Notes: generated by a model from the letters alone, not told the origin. DNA of 49,118 bases from Bacillus aerolatus (GCF_009183655.1 NZ_WEIO01000016.1:1-49118); one strand, 5' to 3'. Positions 7,282 through 15,124 are shown, counted from the first letter of the stretch. Program-made: numbers and translations.

Positions 7282-8670
7282 ATGCACACTAGGCAGTCAT
7301 ATATAGAAGGGTTACTTCAATCGCAAAAACTTTTTTTCAATACAGGAAAAACGAAACAAGTTTCATTCCGGCTCAGCCAGCTGGAAAATCTGAAAAAAGC
7401 TATACAGCATTATGAGCAAGCTATACTAGACGCTCTTTATAAAGATTTACGGAAAAGTGAGTTCGAAGCTTATACAACTGAAGTTGGCTATGTACTAGAC
7501 AGCATTAAACATGTCATGAAGCATTTAAAAAAATGGGCGGAACCTGAACGAGTAAAAACACCAACTGTACATATGCCGGCAAAAAGTTTGATTGTATCTG
7601 AACCGTATGGGTCTGTTTTAATTATCGGTCCTTTTAATTATCCGTTTCAGCTCGTCATCGAGCCACTTATCGGAGCACTCGCGGCTGGCAATTGTGCCGT
7701 CATTAAACCGTCAGAAAGCACGCCTCATACTTCAACTGTTATAAAAACAATCATTGAACAAACCTTTGAAAGCCAATACGTTCAAGTGGTAGAGGGAGAG
7801 AAAGAAACTACATCGGCGTTGATCCATGCTCCGTTTGATTATATTTTCTTTACCGGTAGTACGCCAGTCGGAAAAATTGTCATGGAAGCCGCCAGTAGGC
7901 GTCTCGTGCCTGTTACACTTGAATTGGGTGGAAAAAGCCCGGCCATTATCGATCGAACGGCTAATCTCGATTTAACAGCAAAGCGAATCGTGTGGGGAAA
8001 ATTTGTAAATGCAGGACAAACGTGCGTAGCACCTGACTACTTGCTCGTACACGAAAATATAAAAGAGGATTTGCTGCAAAAGTTGAAGGAAACAATTTTT
8101 CGGTTTTATGGCTCGGATGCACAGTCCAGTCCTGACTTTGGAAGGATTGTAAACACGAAACAATTTGACAGGCTGAATACTATTTTGGAGAAGGATAAAA
8201 AGAAAATTGTATATGGGGGAAAAGCAGACAAAGAAGACTTATTTATCGAACCGGCCATTCTAGACGGTGCAGATTGGAACGATGCATCAATGAAAGAAGA
8301 AATTTTCGGTCCGATTCTGCCAATAATGACATATTTAGAGTTAACTGAAGCGATACAAGCGGTGGCTCAACAGCCGAAACCGCTGGCTCTTTATGTGTTT
8401 ACAGAAACAGAAGCAGTCGAAGAAGCTGTATTGTCCAGTCTCTCATTCGGCGGTGGATGTGTAAACGACACACTTTCTCATGTGGCCAATCCATATTTGC
8501 CTTTTGGTGGCACAGGTAATTCAGGGATGAATAGTTACCACGGCAAATATAGCTTTGACCTTTTCTCACATAAGAAGGGCATTCTGAAAAAAAGTACGAA
8601 GTTGGAGTTGAACTTTGTTTTTCCTCCATATGGCGAGCGGATAAAGTGGATAAAAAGGTTGTTAAAGTGA
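7282..8670 (+). CDS. ywdH: NAD(P)-dependent aldehyde dehydrogenase (YwdH-like)
   Basis: The 462-residue product belongs to the class 3 aldehyde dehydrogenases, which are shorter than the usual 490-500 residues. Visible motifs: IIGPFNYPFQL, cofactor-binding FFTGSTPVGKIV, the general-base region LELGGKSP (Glu) and the catalytic cysteine in NAGQTCVAPDY. The EEIFGPILP and PFGGTGNSGM segments are also present, so the active site is complete. The C-terminus ends in a basic, hydrophobic stretch (FPPYGERIKWIKRLLK) that could touch the membrane, as in class 3 fatty-aldehyde dehydrogenases. It oxidises aldehydes to acids; the natural substrate is unknown. ATG 7282 follows AAAGGAGCG. Confidence 0.9.
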   Translation: MHTRQSYIEGLLQSQKLFFNTGKTKQVSFRLSQLENLKKAIQHYEQAILDALYKDLRKSEFEAYTTEVGYVLDSIKHVMKHLKKWAEPERVKTPTVHMPAKSLIVSEPYGSVLIIGPFNYPFQLVIEPLIGALAAGNCAVIKPSESTPHTSTVIKTIIEQTFESQYVQVVEGEKETTSALIHAPFDYIFFTGSTPVGKIVMEAASRRLVPVTLELGGKSPAIIDRTANLDLTAKRIVWGKFVNAGQTCVAPDYLLVHENIKEDLLQKLKETIFRFYGSDAQSSPDFGRIVNTKQFDRLNTILEKDKKKIVYGGKADKEDLFIEPAILDGADWNDASMKEEIFGPILPIMTYLELTEAIQAVAQQPKPLALYVFTETEAVEEAVLSSLSFGGGCVNDTLSHVANPYLPFGGTGNSGMNSYHGKYSFDLFSHKKGILKKSTKLELNFVFPPYGERIKWIKRLLK

Positions 8671-8683
8671 TTTATTGAAAGGC

Positions 8684-8741
8684 AATTGAAAAAAGCTGAC
8701 TCTCAAGTGTTAAGCACTTGCTGAGTCAGCTTTTTTCAATT
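8684..8741. terminator. Bidirectional rho-independent terminator
   Basis: A long inverted repeat pairs AATTGAAAAAAGCTGACTC (from 8684) with its complement ending at 8741, with a smaller hairpin (AAGTG / CACTT) in the loop. A- and T-runs on both sides suit termination of the plus-strand ywdH and of the minus-strand yhfH that ends at 8754. Confidence 0.9.
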
Positions 8742-8753
8742 AACTGATGAACT

Positions 8754-8888
8754 TTATTCATCTCGTTTTGATAGGCAGCGATCACATTCCATCATATAAG
8801 ATTCCGCTTGTTCATGCATATGTTCTCCGCACTCGGGGCACATTTTCTGTGGCAGCGTTCTGAAAAACTCTAGTGGACTCATCATCAT
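8754..8888 (-). CDS. yhfH: YhfH family small zinc-ribbon-like protein
   Basis: A 44-residue product: it begins MMMSPLEFFRTLP, then two Cys pairs, CPECG near residue 20 and CDRC near residue 35, ending SKRDE. This matches the size and Cys spacing of Bacillus YhfH (about 46 residues), a conserved small protein of unknown function that probably binds a metal through its four cysteines. GAGGAGG stands seven to eight bases before the first ATG; three consecutive ATG codons make the exact start uncertain. Two operator-like palindromes lie directly upstream. It converges with ywdH and shares its terminator. Confidence 0.8.
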   Translation of the reverse strand: MMMSPLEFFRTLPQKMCPECGEHMHEQAESYMMECDRCLSKRDE

Positions 8889-8905
8889 TTTATTTCCTCC
8901 TCTTA

Positions 8906-8948
8906 TAATACAGTATTATTTATTTCCTTCTGTTATAATACAGTATAT
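8906..8948 (-). promoter_or_regulatory. Two tandem palindromic operators upstream of yhfH
   Basis: TAATACAGTATTA (8906-8918) is a perfect palindrome around a central A. TAATACAGTATAT (8936-8948) is a near copy. Their centres are 30 bp apart, close to three helical turns, so proteins would sit on the same face. The surrounding TATTTCCTYCTNTTATAATACAG is also duplicated. The first copy lies just upstream of the yhfH ribosome binding site, so binding would block transcription of yhfH. The regulator is unknown. Confidence 0.5.
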
Positions 8949-9059
8949 TCACTTTTTGAAAATTTGTAAACGATAAAATTAAATATTCAGAAAATTGGTT
9001 CATTAGTCCTGTATTTATGTAAAAGGGACGATCGCATGAAAATGTATCATGATATTTTC

Positions 9060-9088
9060 TTGCAATCATTAAAGGTAAATGCTATAGT
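9060..9088 (+). promoter_or_regulatory. Sigma-A promoter of the cold-shock gene
   Basis: TTGCAA (9060-9065) and TATAGT (9083-9088) have a 17-bp spacer. Transcription from near 9095 gives an untranslated leader of about 115 nt, the length typical of csp genes, whose leaders fold differently at low temperature and control stability and translation. Confidence 0.65.
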
Positions 9089-9209
9089 AAGGGTAGTTGT
9101 TTAGGTTCGTTTCAAAAGAGAGCAACTTTGAATAAAATTGTTTTCGTCTTGAAATAGTAATAAACAGCAAGAAATGAATGAGCGTTTTAAGCTCGAGGAG
9201 GATATTTAC

Positions 9210-9410
9210 ATGTTACAAGGTAAAGTTAAATGGTTTAATGCAGAAAAAGGTTTCGGATTCATCGAAGTTGAAGGACAAGACGATGTATTCGTACACTTCT
9301 CAGCTATTCAAGGCGAAGGCTACAAATCTTTAGAAGAAGGCCAAAGTGTTTCTTTCGAAGTTGTTGAAGGACCACGTGGACCACAAGCTGCTAACGTAGA
9401 AAAACAATAA
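9210..9410 (+). CDS. cspD: Cold-shock protein, CspD/CspB type
   Basis: The 66-residue single-domain product has both RNA-binding motifs of the cold-shock fold: [14 protein letters not shown] (RNP1, KGFGFI) and DVFVHFSAI (RNP2, VFVHF). It matches Bacillus CspD across its length, including the [24 protein letters not shown] tail by segments. It binds single-stranded RNA and DNA and acts as an RNA chaperone and transcription antiterminator. The start at 9210 follows GAGGAGG; an upstream in-frame ATG at 9174 is rejected because it would add residues foreign to the family. Monocistronic, with a clear promoter and terminator. Confidence 0.95.
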   Translation: MLQGKVKWFNAEKGFGFIEVEGQDDVFVHFSAIQGEGYKSLEEGQSVSFEVVEGPRGPQAANVEKQ

Positions 9411-9424
9411 TCACACATACAAAA

Positions 9425-9454
9425 AGGCGATGTTTCCTACATCGTCTTTTTTCA
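9425..9454 (+). terminator. Rho-independent terminator of cspD
   Basis: The stem GGCGATGT / ACATCGTC (one G-U pair) with a TTCCT loop is followed by a run of T residues, 15 bp after the cspD stop. Confidence 0.85.
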
Positions 9455-9590
9455 CGCCTTAAAATGATTGAAAAATATAAATATTCAGGATATTATTTGT
9501 ATTTATTACTTAATATTTAATATAATGTAAGAAGAGCAGGGGATTCTATACTTGAGTGTATATTTGTTCCAATTAATTGAGGGGTCTATT

Positions 9591-10154
9591 TTGAAAAAAT
9601 CAGCAACGGGGTGTCGGGGCATGCAGCAACGAGCAGCAGTTGAAACGTTTGTACATGATTTATGCAATTTGTATGTGCCTTATTTTAATGTCGAAAGAAA
9701 CAGCCGGATCGGAAAGACTGACCTGGAGTTTTCTGCTGTTTATACACGCAGAGATGAAAGGTATTTAATTACGAAGAAAGCAAAAGTCTGGGGCGTGGAA
9801 AATCAGCAGGTTGTTTTTGTTTCTGCTCCAGAACAAGCGGTGACAATCACTTATGTGGAGCAAATGATTAAAGATATGCAATCATCAATGAAAGATTATT
9901 TGCATGAACATAGAGACCATATGTCGACTGTTTTTACAGGGGTGATCGTCACTGATCAGCCAATCAGCAAAAAAGTCATTCATCTAGCTGAAAGATTCAG
10001 AAAAGTGAAATTTTTGAGGTTTGGGGCTCACGGGTGGGCTGAATTAAATATAGCCATTTTAGATTTACCCGAAAAAAGAACATACATTCATAAAAAGGGC
10101 AGGCCATTTGTAGAGCCTTTAAATACATTTTTAAAGGGGGAGAAAAAGGAATGA
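9591..10154 (+). CDS. Conserved hypothetical protein translationally coupled to cstA
   Basis: A 187-residue soluble protein with no membrane segment or signal. I do not recognise the family. It has a mixed alpha/beta pattern, a VFTGVIVTDQPISKKV strand-turn-helix in the middle and a basic C-terminus. The start is placed at TTG 9591 because GAGGGG (9579-9584) ends seven bases before it; a TTG at 9552 would add 13 residues but has a poorer site. Its stop overlaps the cstA start (ATGA at 10151-10154), the classic sign of coupled translation, so the protein is probably needed together with CstA. Regulator, chaperone or accessory subunit are all possible. Confidence 0.65.
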   Translation: MKKSATGCRGMQQRAAVETFVHDLCNLYVPYFNVERNSRIGKTDLEFSAVYTRRDERYLITKKAKVWGVENQQVVFVSAPEQAVTITYVEQMIKDMQSSMKDYLHEHRDHMSTVFTGVIVTDQPISKKVIHLAERFRKVKFLRFGAHGWAELNIAILDLPEKRTYIHKKGRPFVEPLNTFLKGEKKE

Positions 10155-11764
10155 ATTTGTTAACTTTATTAGCCGTTTCAGGAATCATTTTCGTCATTGC
10201 TTACTTTACGTACGGCAAGTTCCTCGAAAGAAAGTTAGGAGTGGATCCGAAGCGGCCGACTCCGGCACTTACGATGGCAGACGGTGTTGATTACGTGGCG
10301 GCTAAGAAGCCGGTGCTGCTCGGGCACCATTTTGCTACGATTGCTGGCGGAGGACCGATTGTCGGACCTGTTACAGCCGTTGTATTCGGCTGGATTCCAG
10401 CTGTTATCTGGATCATTGTTGGAAGCATTTTCATCGGAGGCGTCCACGACTTTGCTTCATTGCAAGCATCGCTTCGCCACCGCGCACAATCGATAGGAAC
10501 AATCATTAAAGAATATATGGGAAAAAGAGGCCAAACACTTTTTCTTGCCTTTTCCATTGCGACATTAATCTTAATTGTTGGTGTATTTATTATTTTAGTA
10601 AAAGATACGTTTATTGCGGTCCCGGAAGCAGCAACGGCATCCGTCTTGTTTATTGGAGCAGCCATTGCCTTCGGTTTGCTCGTAAATGTGCTGCGAATGA
10701 ATTTTGTGCTGGCGAGTGCTCTTGGGGTGGTTGCCATGGGGCTGAGTATTTGGGCAGGCGTCAACTTTCCGCTTGAACTCGGGGCGGGAGCCTGGATTAC
10801 GATTTTACTTGTATATGCATATTTAGCTTCTGTTATGCCTGTGTGGGTGCTGTTGCAGCCTCGCGATTATTTGAACTCATTTTTGCTCTACGGTATGATT
10901 GCGGGAGCTGCGCTCGGTATTATTATTGCGAACCCGGAAATTAAAATGGCAGGTTATACAGGATTTCATAATGAAACATTAGGTTTTTTGTTTCCTATTT
11001 TGTTTATCACAATTGCGTGCGGAGCGGTATCGGGTTTCCACTCACTCGTTTCTTCCGGTACAACAGCAAAACAAATTGATAATGAGAAAAATGGCCGCTT
11101 TATCACTTACGGCAGCATGCTGCTTGAAGGGTTTTTAGCGATTATTGCTATTGGGGCAGTAGCTTATTTATCACAGGCCGATTTTACAGCAAGAATGACG
11201 GAGCTCGGCGGACCGATAGGCACATTTTCTGCAGGCGTTGGCTTCTTTATGTCACATTTAGGTATTCCAGAAGTTTCCGCGACTACTTTCACGGCGCTTA
11301 CAGCTTCAGCGTTTTTAATGACAACACTTGATTCTGCGACCCGCTTAGGAAAGTATGCTGTTCAGGAGTTTGCAGAAAGTCGTTCAGAATTTTTTACGAA
11401 CAACCACGTATCAACGTTGGTTATTGTGGCAGGCGCTGGTGCTTTAGCTATTTCTGGAACATGGAGTTCAGTTTGGCCGCTCTTCGGATCAGCGAATCAG
11501 ATGCTCGGAGCAATTGCGCTCTTGGCAATCAGCGTCTGGTTGATTAAAACAGGCGTGAAAGCTTGGTTTACGATTATTCCAATGATTTTCATGTTTATTG
11601 TTACGCTTGCTGCGTTGCTTTCTTTATTGCAAACTAATTTTGTCAACGGCAATTATTTTCTTGCTGTTTCAGCCTTTGTCTTATTCGTCTTATGTATCGT
11701 ATTAATTATTGAAGCATGGCGGGCACTTACAACAGCAGATGAAGATACATCAGTGAAAATCTAA
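10151..11764 (+). CDS. cstA: Carbon starvation protein CstA (peptide/pyruvate transporter family)
   Basis: The 537-residue polytopic membrane protein has about 15 hydrophobic segments and the CstA family motifs: PKRPTPALTMADGVDYV, GHHFATIAGGGPIVGP, GGVHDFASLQASLRHR, GFHSLVSSGTTAKQID and TTLDSATRLGKYAVQE. CstA and its paralogue BtsT import peptides or pyruvate during carbon limitation, driven by protons. The length is that of the shorter Gram-positive form, not the 700-residue E. coli CstA. It overlaps the preceding unknown gene by four bases. A terminator follows at 11771. Confidence 0.93.
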   Translation: MNLLTLLAVSGIIFVIAYFTYGKFLERKLGVDPKRPTPALTMADGVDYVAAKKPVLLGHHFATIAGGGPIVGPVTAVVFGWIPAVIWIIVGSIFIGGVHDFASLQASLRHRAQSIGTIIKEYMGKRGQTLFLAFSIATLILIVGVFIILVKDTFIAVPEAATASVLFIGAAIAFGLLVNVLRMNFVLASALGVVAMGLSIWAGVNFPLELGAGAWITILLVYAYLASVMPVWVLLQPRDYLNSFLLYGMIAGAALGIIIANPEIKMAGYTGFHNETLGFLFPILFITIACGAVSGFHSLVSSGTTAKQIDNEKNGRFITYGSMLLEGFLAIIAIGAVAYLSQADFTARMTELGGPIGTFSAGVGFFMSHLGIPEVSATTFTALTASAFLMTTLDSATRLGKYAVQEFAESRSEFFTNNHVSTLVIVAGAGALAISGTWSSVWPLFGSANQMLGAIALLAISVWLIKTGVKAWFTIIPMIFMFIVTLAALLSLLQTNFVNGNYFLAVSAFVLFVLCIVLIIEAWRALTTADEDTSVKI

Positions 11765-11770
11765 CAAATG

Positions 11771-11801
11771 AAAAAAGCCAGAGAAGTTCCCTGGCTTTTT
11801 T
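11771..11801 (+). terminator. Rho-independent terminator of cstA
   Basis: AAAAAAGCCAG / CTGGCTTTTTT stem with an AGAAGTTCC loop. Its T-run reaches the last codon of the convergent small minus-strand gene. Confidence 0.88.
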
Positions 11802-11931
11802 AGTGGATTTTTTCTTTTCGAATGTCAATAAGCTCTTCGCTTATTTGTCTTATACGGTCAGATAATTCAAGAACAATTTCCTCTAATTGACTAATTCTTA
11901 GCAACAATTTTTCTTCCTCTTCTTTTTTCAT
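11800..11931 (-). CDS. Small coiled-coil protein
   Basis: A 43-residue reading frame with an excellent ribosome binding site (TAGGAGG, seven bases before ATG). The product begins MKKEEEEKLLLRISQLEEI and continues with heptad-spaced Leu/Ile to a charged end; it should form a single amphipathic helix or short coiled coil. No family was recognised. The spacing of the ribosome binding site and the absence of rare codons argue that it is real. It converges on cstA. Confidence 0.6.
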   Translation of the reverse strand: MKKEEEEKLLLRISQLEEIVLELSDRIRQISEELIDIRKEKIH

Positions 11932-12146
11932 ATTTTTCCTCCTACATTTGCGATCGGTCAAGATAAACACACTGTACTATTGATATTATCTTTTTTAGAG
12001 CGGTTTAAACTTTTCTTCACAAAGTTTTTCGTTCCAATGAAACGAAGAACTTAACGGGTAAAAAGCGGGAAAGTGGGTACATTAATAGAAATGGGAAAAG
12101 TGAAGTTTGGATGGCGCCATACAGAGAAAAGAGGAGGTGTCAAAAA

Positions 12147-12494
12147 ATGGGATTATTATTATTTTCCGCGGGTGTACTAGTTCTTTTGATACATGTGTAT
12201 CGAAAAAACCGATCGTCCAACTATAAAATAGATAATGGAACACTTATTGTCAATAATAACTTTAATCAGGTGAAAATCCCACTGACAGAAATTGTTGAAG
12301 TCATTAAAATTGGGAAAACGACGAAACAACCATACTGGTTTAATGTCGAGAAATTTTCCAGCAAAGAAGACAATGTAGCTGTATTTACTCGTTCAAATGT
12401 TTCTTATTTGTTAAAAATGAGAAGCGCGAAAGCACTTATTAGAGAACTAAAAGAGCAAAATCCGCAGGTGCATATAAAAGCAAAAGTTATTTAA
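12147..12494 (+). CDS. Membrane-anchored protein with bacterial PH-like domain (SunI-like)
   Basis: A 115-residue product: one N-terminal membrane helix (MGLLLFSAGVLVLLIHVY), then a short beta-rich domain of about 85 residues (GTLIVNNNFNQVKIPLTEI, then a strand ending VAVFTRSNVSYLLKM and a final helix RSAKALIRELKEQNP). The pattern resembles the bPH domains of sublancin immunity protein SunI and relatives; that match is by eye and moderate. The start at 12147 follows GAGGAGG (12131-12137); an in-frame start at 12111 has no such site. A related small protein follows at 12697, possibly a pair. Function unknown; no bacteriocin gene is nearby. Confidence 0.6.
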   Translation: MGLLLFSAGVLVLLIHVYRKNRSSNYKIDNGTLIVNNNFNQVKIPLTEIVEVIKIGKTTKQPYWFNVEKFSSKEDNVAVFTRSNVSYLLKMRSAKALIRELKEQNPQVHIKAKVI

Positions 12495-12522
12495 AACGAG
12501 TGAATCATCCTCGTTTTATTTT
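12493..12522 (+). terminator. Rho-independent terminator
   Basis: AAAACGAG / CTCGTTTT stem with a TGAATCATC loop and T-rich tail at the stop codon of the preceding gene. Confidence 0.75.
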
Positions 12523-12696
12523 TGTTATTAACATAATAAAATTATTGAACCTTTCTGAGGTTATTTAGATTTTTTTGAAATTTTAGTTGGAAACACTTAC
12601 AATCGATTTTAAGCAGAAAAATTCTTATTTACAAAATCGTGTAAAGCTGTTAGGTTAAGAGTGTCAAACCACTACTAATGAAAAAGGGGTATTCAT

Positions 12697-13011
12697 ATGG
12701 CGGTTTTTATGGATGGAGATACAGCTATAGAATGCACGGCAACAGACACGGAGTATTGCTGGAAAAAGAATGTGATTAAAGTTGATAAAGGGTTTTTAAT
12801 CAGTAAAGGGCTGATTACGAATGTACGTATCCCCATTCATCACATAGATACAGTCGTTTATTCACTGAATCCGAAAAAGCCGGCTATTATGCCAGGCTTA
12901 AAGATTATTGGAAAAGGCGTTGTGCTGGCAGAAATGGATATTACCGGGGAATATATCGAAAGTGTGCAAGATTGGCTTCTCCGGGTCATTGATCAACACT
13001 CTCCCACTTAA
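12697..13011 (+). CDS. Small beta-rich protein, possible PH-like domain
   Basis: A 104-residue product with a pattern of alternating strands and a final amphipathic helix (YIESVQDWLLRVID): NVIKVDKGFLISKGLITNV, then RIPIHHIDTVVYS, then LKIIGKGVVLAEM. The order (strand, IPIHHIDTV turn, strands, C-terminal helix) resembles the bPH fold of the preceding gene, but it has no membrane helix. AAAGGGG stands seven bases before ATG 12697. Cytoplasmic, function unknown. The gene closes with its own terminator, whose stem starts at its stop codon. Confidence 0.6.
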   Translation: MAVFMDGDTAIECTATDTEYCWKKNVIKVDKGFLISKGLITNVRIPIHHIDTVVYSLNPKKPAIMPGLKIIGKGVVLAEMDITGEYIESVQDWLLRVIDQHSPT

Positions 13012-13040
13012 TCCCGCGGACTAAGCCGCAGGGATTTTTT
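13011..13040 (+). terminator. Rho-independent terminator
   Basis: ATCCCGCGG / CCGCAGGGAT stem (one bulge) with an ACTAAG loop and a six-T tail, starting at the stop codon of the 104-residue gene. Confidence 0.82.
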
Positions 13041-13043
13041 GGT

Positions 13044-13382
13044 GTTTCCAGCAAGTTTACTTTCGTTATCTTTGTATATTCTGTTGTTGTGTTCAATTCA
13101 CTTGTTTACAAAGCTTTGCATTACACAACATCTATCAATGCATCTCTTATGAATTCGTCTACACCAATCATCATTTTTATTCTTTCGTTTCTATTTTTGA
13201 AAGAGCGCTTGCATCGAAGTCAAGTAATAGGTTCTATTCTCTCGCTATTGGGCGTGCTCTTTATTTTAACAAAAGGAAACTGTCATAACGTGTTATCTTT
13301 TTCGTTTAATCTTGGCGTGTATTTATCTACAAAAATTCCACGGGTTCAAGCGCTTCAAAAAAACAAAAAATCGATTATATAA
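13044..13382 (+). pseudogene. Fragment of an EamA/DMT-family transporter
   Basis: Reading from about 13050 gives KFTFVIFVYSVVVFNSLVYKA in pieces, followed by LHYTTSINASLMNSSTPIII and FLFLKERLHRSQVIGSILSLLGVLFILTKG, the characteristic middle of EamA permeases (the ALxYTxAxNASLLxSxxP and LKERLxxxQxxGxxLxxxGV pattern). Only about 75 residues of a normal 300 remain. There is no start codon with a ribosome binding site at the beginning, and the frame runs out in unrelated sequence by 13300. A terminator-like hairpin follows at 13384. It is a dead fragment of a drug/metabolite exporter. Confidence 0.7.
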
Positions 13383-13383
13383 A

Positions 13384-13432
13384 GAAACTGTCCAAAATAA
13401 GGTGATTTCACCTGTTGTTGGACGGTTTTTAT
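13384..13432 (+). terminator. Terminator-like hairpin
   Basis: AAACTGTCCAA pairs imperfectly with TTGGACGGTTT, with an inner AGGTGATTTCACCT hairpin and a five-T tail. It probably ended the transporter gene that is now a fragment. Confidence 0.65.
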
Positions 13433-13491
13433 GTTTTATAGAACGTTTGTTTGATATAATAAAAACAAATGGAAAGAGAGGGTGTCTGCGA

Positions 13492-14121
13492 TTGAAAGGT
13501 TCATCTCATTTAGCGATTGGAGGGGCCGCTGGATTAGGCGTCGCACTTTACTTACATACAGATCCGCTGACGACTGCTTCATTGATTGGTATTGGATCCG
13601 TAGCAGGGCTCGCCCCAGACCTTGATGTAAACGGAAAACTATCTAACCGGATCACGATATCAAAAAAATGGCTGATTTTATTTTTTGCTGCCGCCGGCTT
13701 GCTGCTTATCGGTTACAGCTATTTCACCTTGTCCGGTTTCACGCAGCCGGCCGGCTTTGTTATTGGTCTCTGCCTTATGCTTTTGCCCCGGCTGTTTATC
13801 AAACAGCGGACGATGCTTTTTGTCACGGGAGCCGCTCTTGCGTATGCTGCCTGGTACACTGATATTTTTTGGCTGCTGCTGTTAAGTATCTTTATTATTG
13901 TTTCTTCCTTTTTAGCTCATCGATCGTTAACCCATTCTATAATAGGCACCGCTTGTTTTGCAGCCATTGCGTGGCACTTTGAACAAAGTGTGCAGCTAGA
14001 AGGAAGTTTTTTAGCCGGTACACTCGCTTATGCAAGCCATTTAGTAGCGGATATGAAAATATGGCCAGTAAATAAAAAAGGGGTTAAGTGGTTTCAGCCT
14101 TTGTTTAATAAAGAATTTTGA
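13492..14121 (+). CDS. YdjM-family membrane-bound metal-dependent hydrolase
   Basis: The 209-residue product matches the YdjM (LexA-binding, inner-membrane hydrolase) family: an N-terminal HLAIGGAAG motif, the acidic pair in GLAPDLDVNGKLS, several hydrophobic segments, AHRSLTHSIIG (the conserved HRxxTHS metal site) and ASHLVADM near the C-terminus. His and Asp residues in these four motifs probably bind a metal. The substrate is unknown for the family. The start at TTG 13492 follows GAGAGGGTG; upstream codons in the same frame belong to the transporter fragment. It ends at a terminator near 14130. Confidence 0.82.
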   Translation: MKGSSHLAIGGAAGLGVALYLHTDPLTTASLIGIGSVAGLAPDLDVNGKLSNRITISKKWLILFFAAAGLLLIGYSYFTLSGFTQPAGFVIGLCLMLLPRLFIKQRTMLFVTGAALAYAAWYTDIFWLLLLSIFIIVSSFLAHRSLTHSIIGTACFAAIAWHFEQSVQLEGSFLAGTLAYASHLVADMKIWPVNKKGVKWFQPLFNKEF

Positions 14122-14127
14122 CGACTT

Positions 14128-14162
14128 CGAAGCGCGTGTAAAACGCCTTCGATTTTTTATTA
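14128..14162 (+). terminator. Rho-independent terminator
   Basis: TCGAAG-CG...CG-CTTCGA stem with a T-rich tail (ATTTTTTATTATT), a few bases after the YdjM-type stop codon. Confidence 0.65.
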
Positions 14163-14319
14163 TTGGTTTTCATATAATACACTATGTGCAAAATTCAAAT
14201 AATGTTCTATAAAAACGCTCTCAAAGAATAAAACAATAACCGCAAAAAGAAAAGATTATGGCTTTATAAGCAGGGAATAATAAACTAATAAATGATGAAA
14301 AGGGAGAGATGGGAATCAA

Positions 14320-14739
14320 ATGTGGAAAAACTTTTTATCAAGCATCGGTGTTGGCGGAGTGAAAATTGATACTGTTTTACATAAAACGAAATTTAAAAAA
14401 GGAGACAAAGTAGAAGGAAAAGTGTTGATTAAGGGAGGCCAGGCAGCTGAACCCGTTGATGCCGTGACCCTTACATTGTATCTCCATTACGAGGAAGTAC
14501 GTGAAGATAGTGATTTCGCCTATCGCGAAAAAGACATGAAAGAAATGACAATACCAATTAATCGAAATGTCATGCCGGAAGAAAAAGTATTGATTCCTTT
14601 TTCGATCGAACTGAATAGGGAGCATCCATCTACTAATGCAAAAAATAAAACATTTTTAAAAACGACTGTTGTTATCCCTCGGGCTGTTGATCCTTCAGAT
14701 CAAGACGAATTGATCATTCTAACAGAAGAGAAAAAGTAA
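14320..14739 (+). CDS. Spo0M-family sporulation control protein, half-length
   Basis: A 139-residue product starting MWKNFLSSIGVGGVKIDTVL, the arrestin-like N-terminal domain of Spo0M: GVKIDTVLHKTKFKKGDKVEG, KVLIKGG, and the ending VVIPRAVDPSDQDELIIL, equivalent to the strand that closes the first arrestin domain. Full Spo0M is about 258 residues with a second arrestin-like domain, which is missing here. The frame closes with TEEKK-stop, and no matching downstream sequence is seen before the riboswitch promoter. It is either a natural one-domain paralogue or a truncated copy. GGGAGAG lies upstream of ATG 14320 at a rather long distance. Confidence 0.75.
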   Translation: MWKNFLSSIGVGGVKIDTVLHKTKFKKGDKVEGKVLIKGGQAAEPVDAVTLTLYLHYEEVREDSDFAYREKDMKEMTIPINRNVMPEEKVLIPFSIELNREHPSTNAKNKTFLKTTVVIPRAVDPSDQDELIILTEEKK

Positions 14740-14746
14740 TCCTTGC

Positions 14747-14775
14747 TTGCGAAAGCTAGAAATCATTGTTATACT
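14747..14775 (+). promoter_or_regulatory. Sigma-A promoter of the riboswitch-nrdAB unit
   Basis: TTGCGA (14747-14752) and TATACT (14770-14775) are 17 bp apart and lie 60 bp before the cobalamin aptamer. Confidence 0.6.
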
Positions 14776-14834
14776 TAGCCAGACACTATATTTAGTGTTT
14801 TTGTTTTATTCAAATCAATATTTAGTATGAAAAT

Positions 14835-14996
14835 GGTAAAAAGGTGCTGTTGCAGCTTAATAGGGAATTCGGTGAAACACCGGAGCTGTCCCCGCAACTG
14901 TAAGTGTGAACGACCGCGGCTGAATCCACTGTCTAAGGACGGGAAGGAACGCGGAAGGAAGAAGCACAAGCCAGGAGACCTGCCTTTTTACAGCGT
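14835..14996 (+). ncRNA. Cobalamin (adenosylcobalamin) riboswitch
   Basis: The conserved core is present in order: GGTGCTGTTGCAGCTTAATAG, then the junction GGTGAAACACCGGAGCTGTC continuing into CCCGCAACTGTAA (14871-14903), and the B12 box AAGCCAGGAGACCTGCC (14968-14984). These are the diagnostic motifs of the Cobalamin family. A terminator follows at 15125, and the downstream genes encode class I ribonucleotide reductase. Binding of adenosylcobalamin should lower expression. Confidence 0.96.
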
Positions 14997-15124
14997 TTGA
15001 TCTTCTTCGGGAGTTGGGAAGGAAGCGCGAGGAAAATGTCAATGTCTTTCGTATAGACAGCCTTCCTTATATCAGGGGCTCGTCTGTTCAAATTTCATTT
15101 GAAAGTGTAATTCTTCGCTCTTAT

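Noticed and set aside
10291-10764. 157-codon minus-strand frame inside cstA
   Set aside because: A shadow of the cstA codon pattern; low-complexity Ile/Thr/Ala product and no start signal.
13312-13491. Longer N-terminus for the YdjM-type protein
   Set aside because: The upstream in-frame residues derive from the transporter fragment and terminator; a proper TTG start with GAGAGGGTG exists at 13492.
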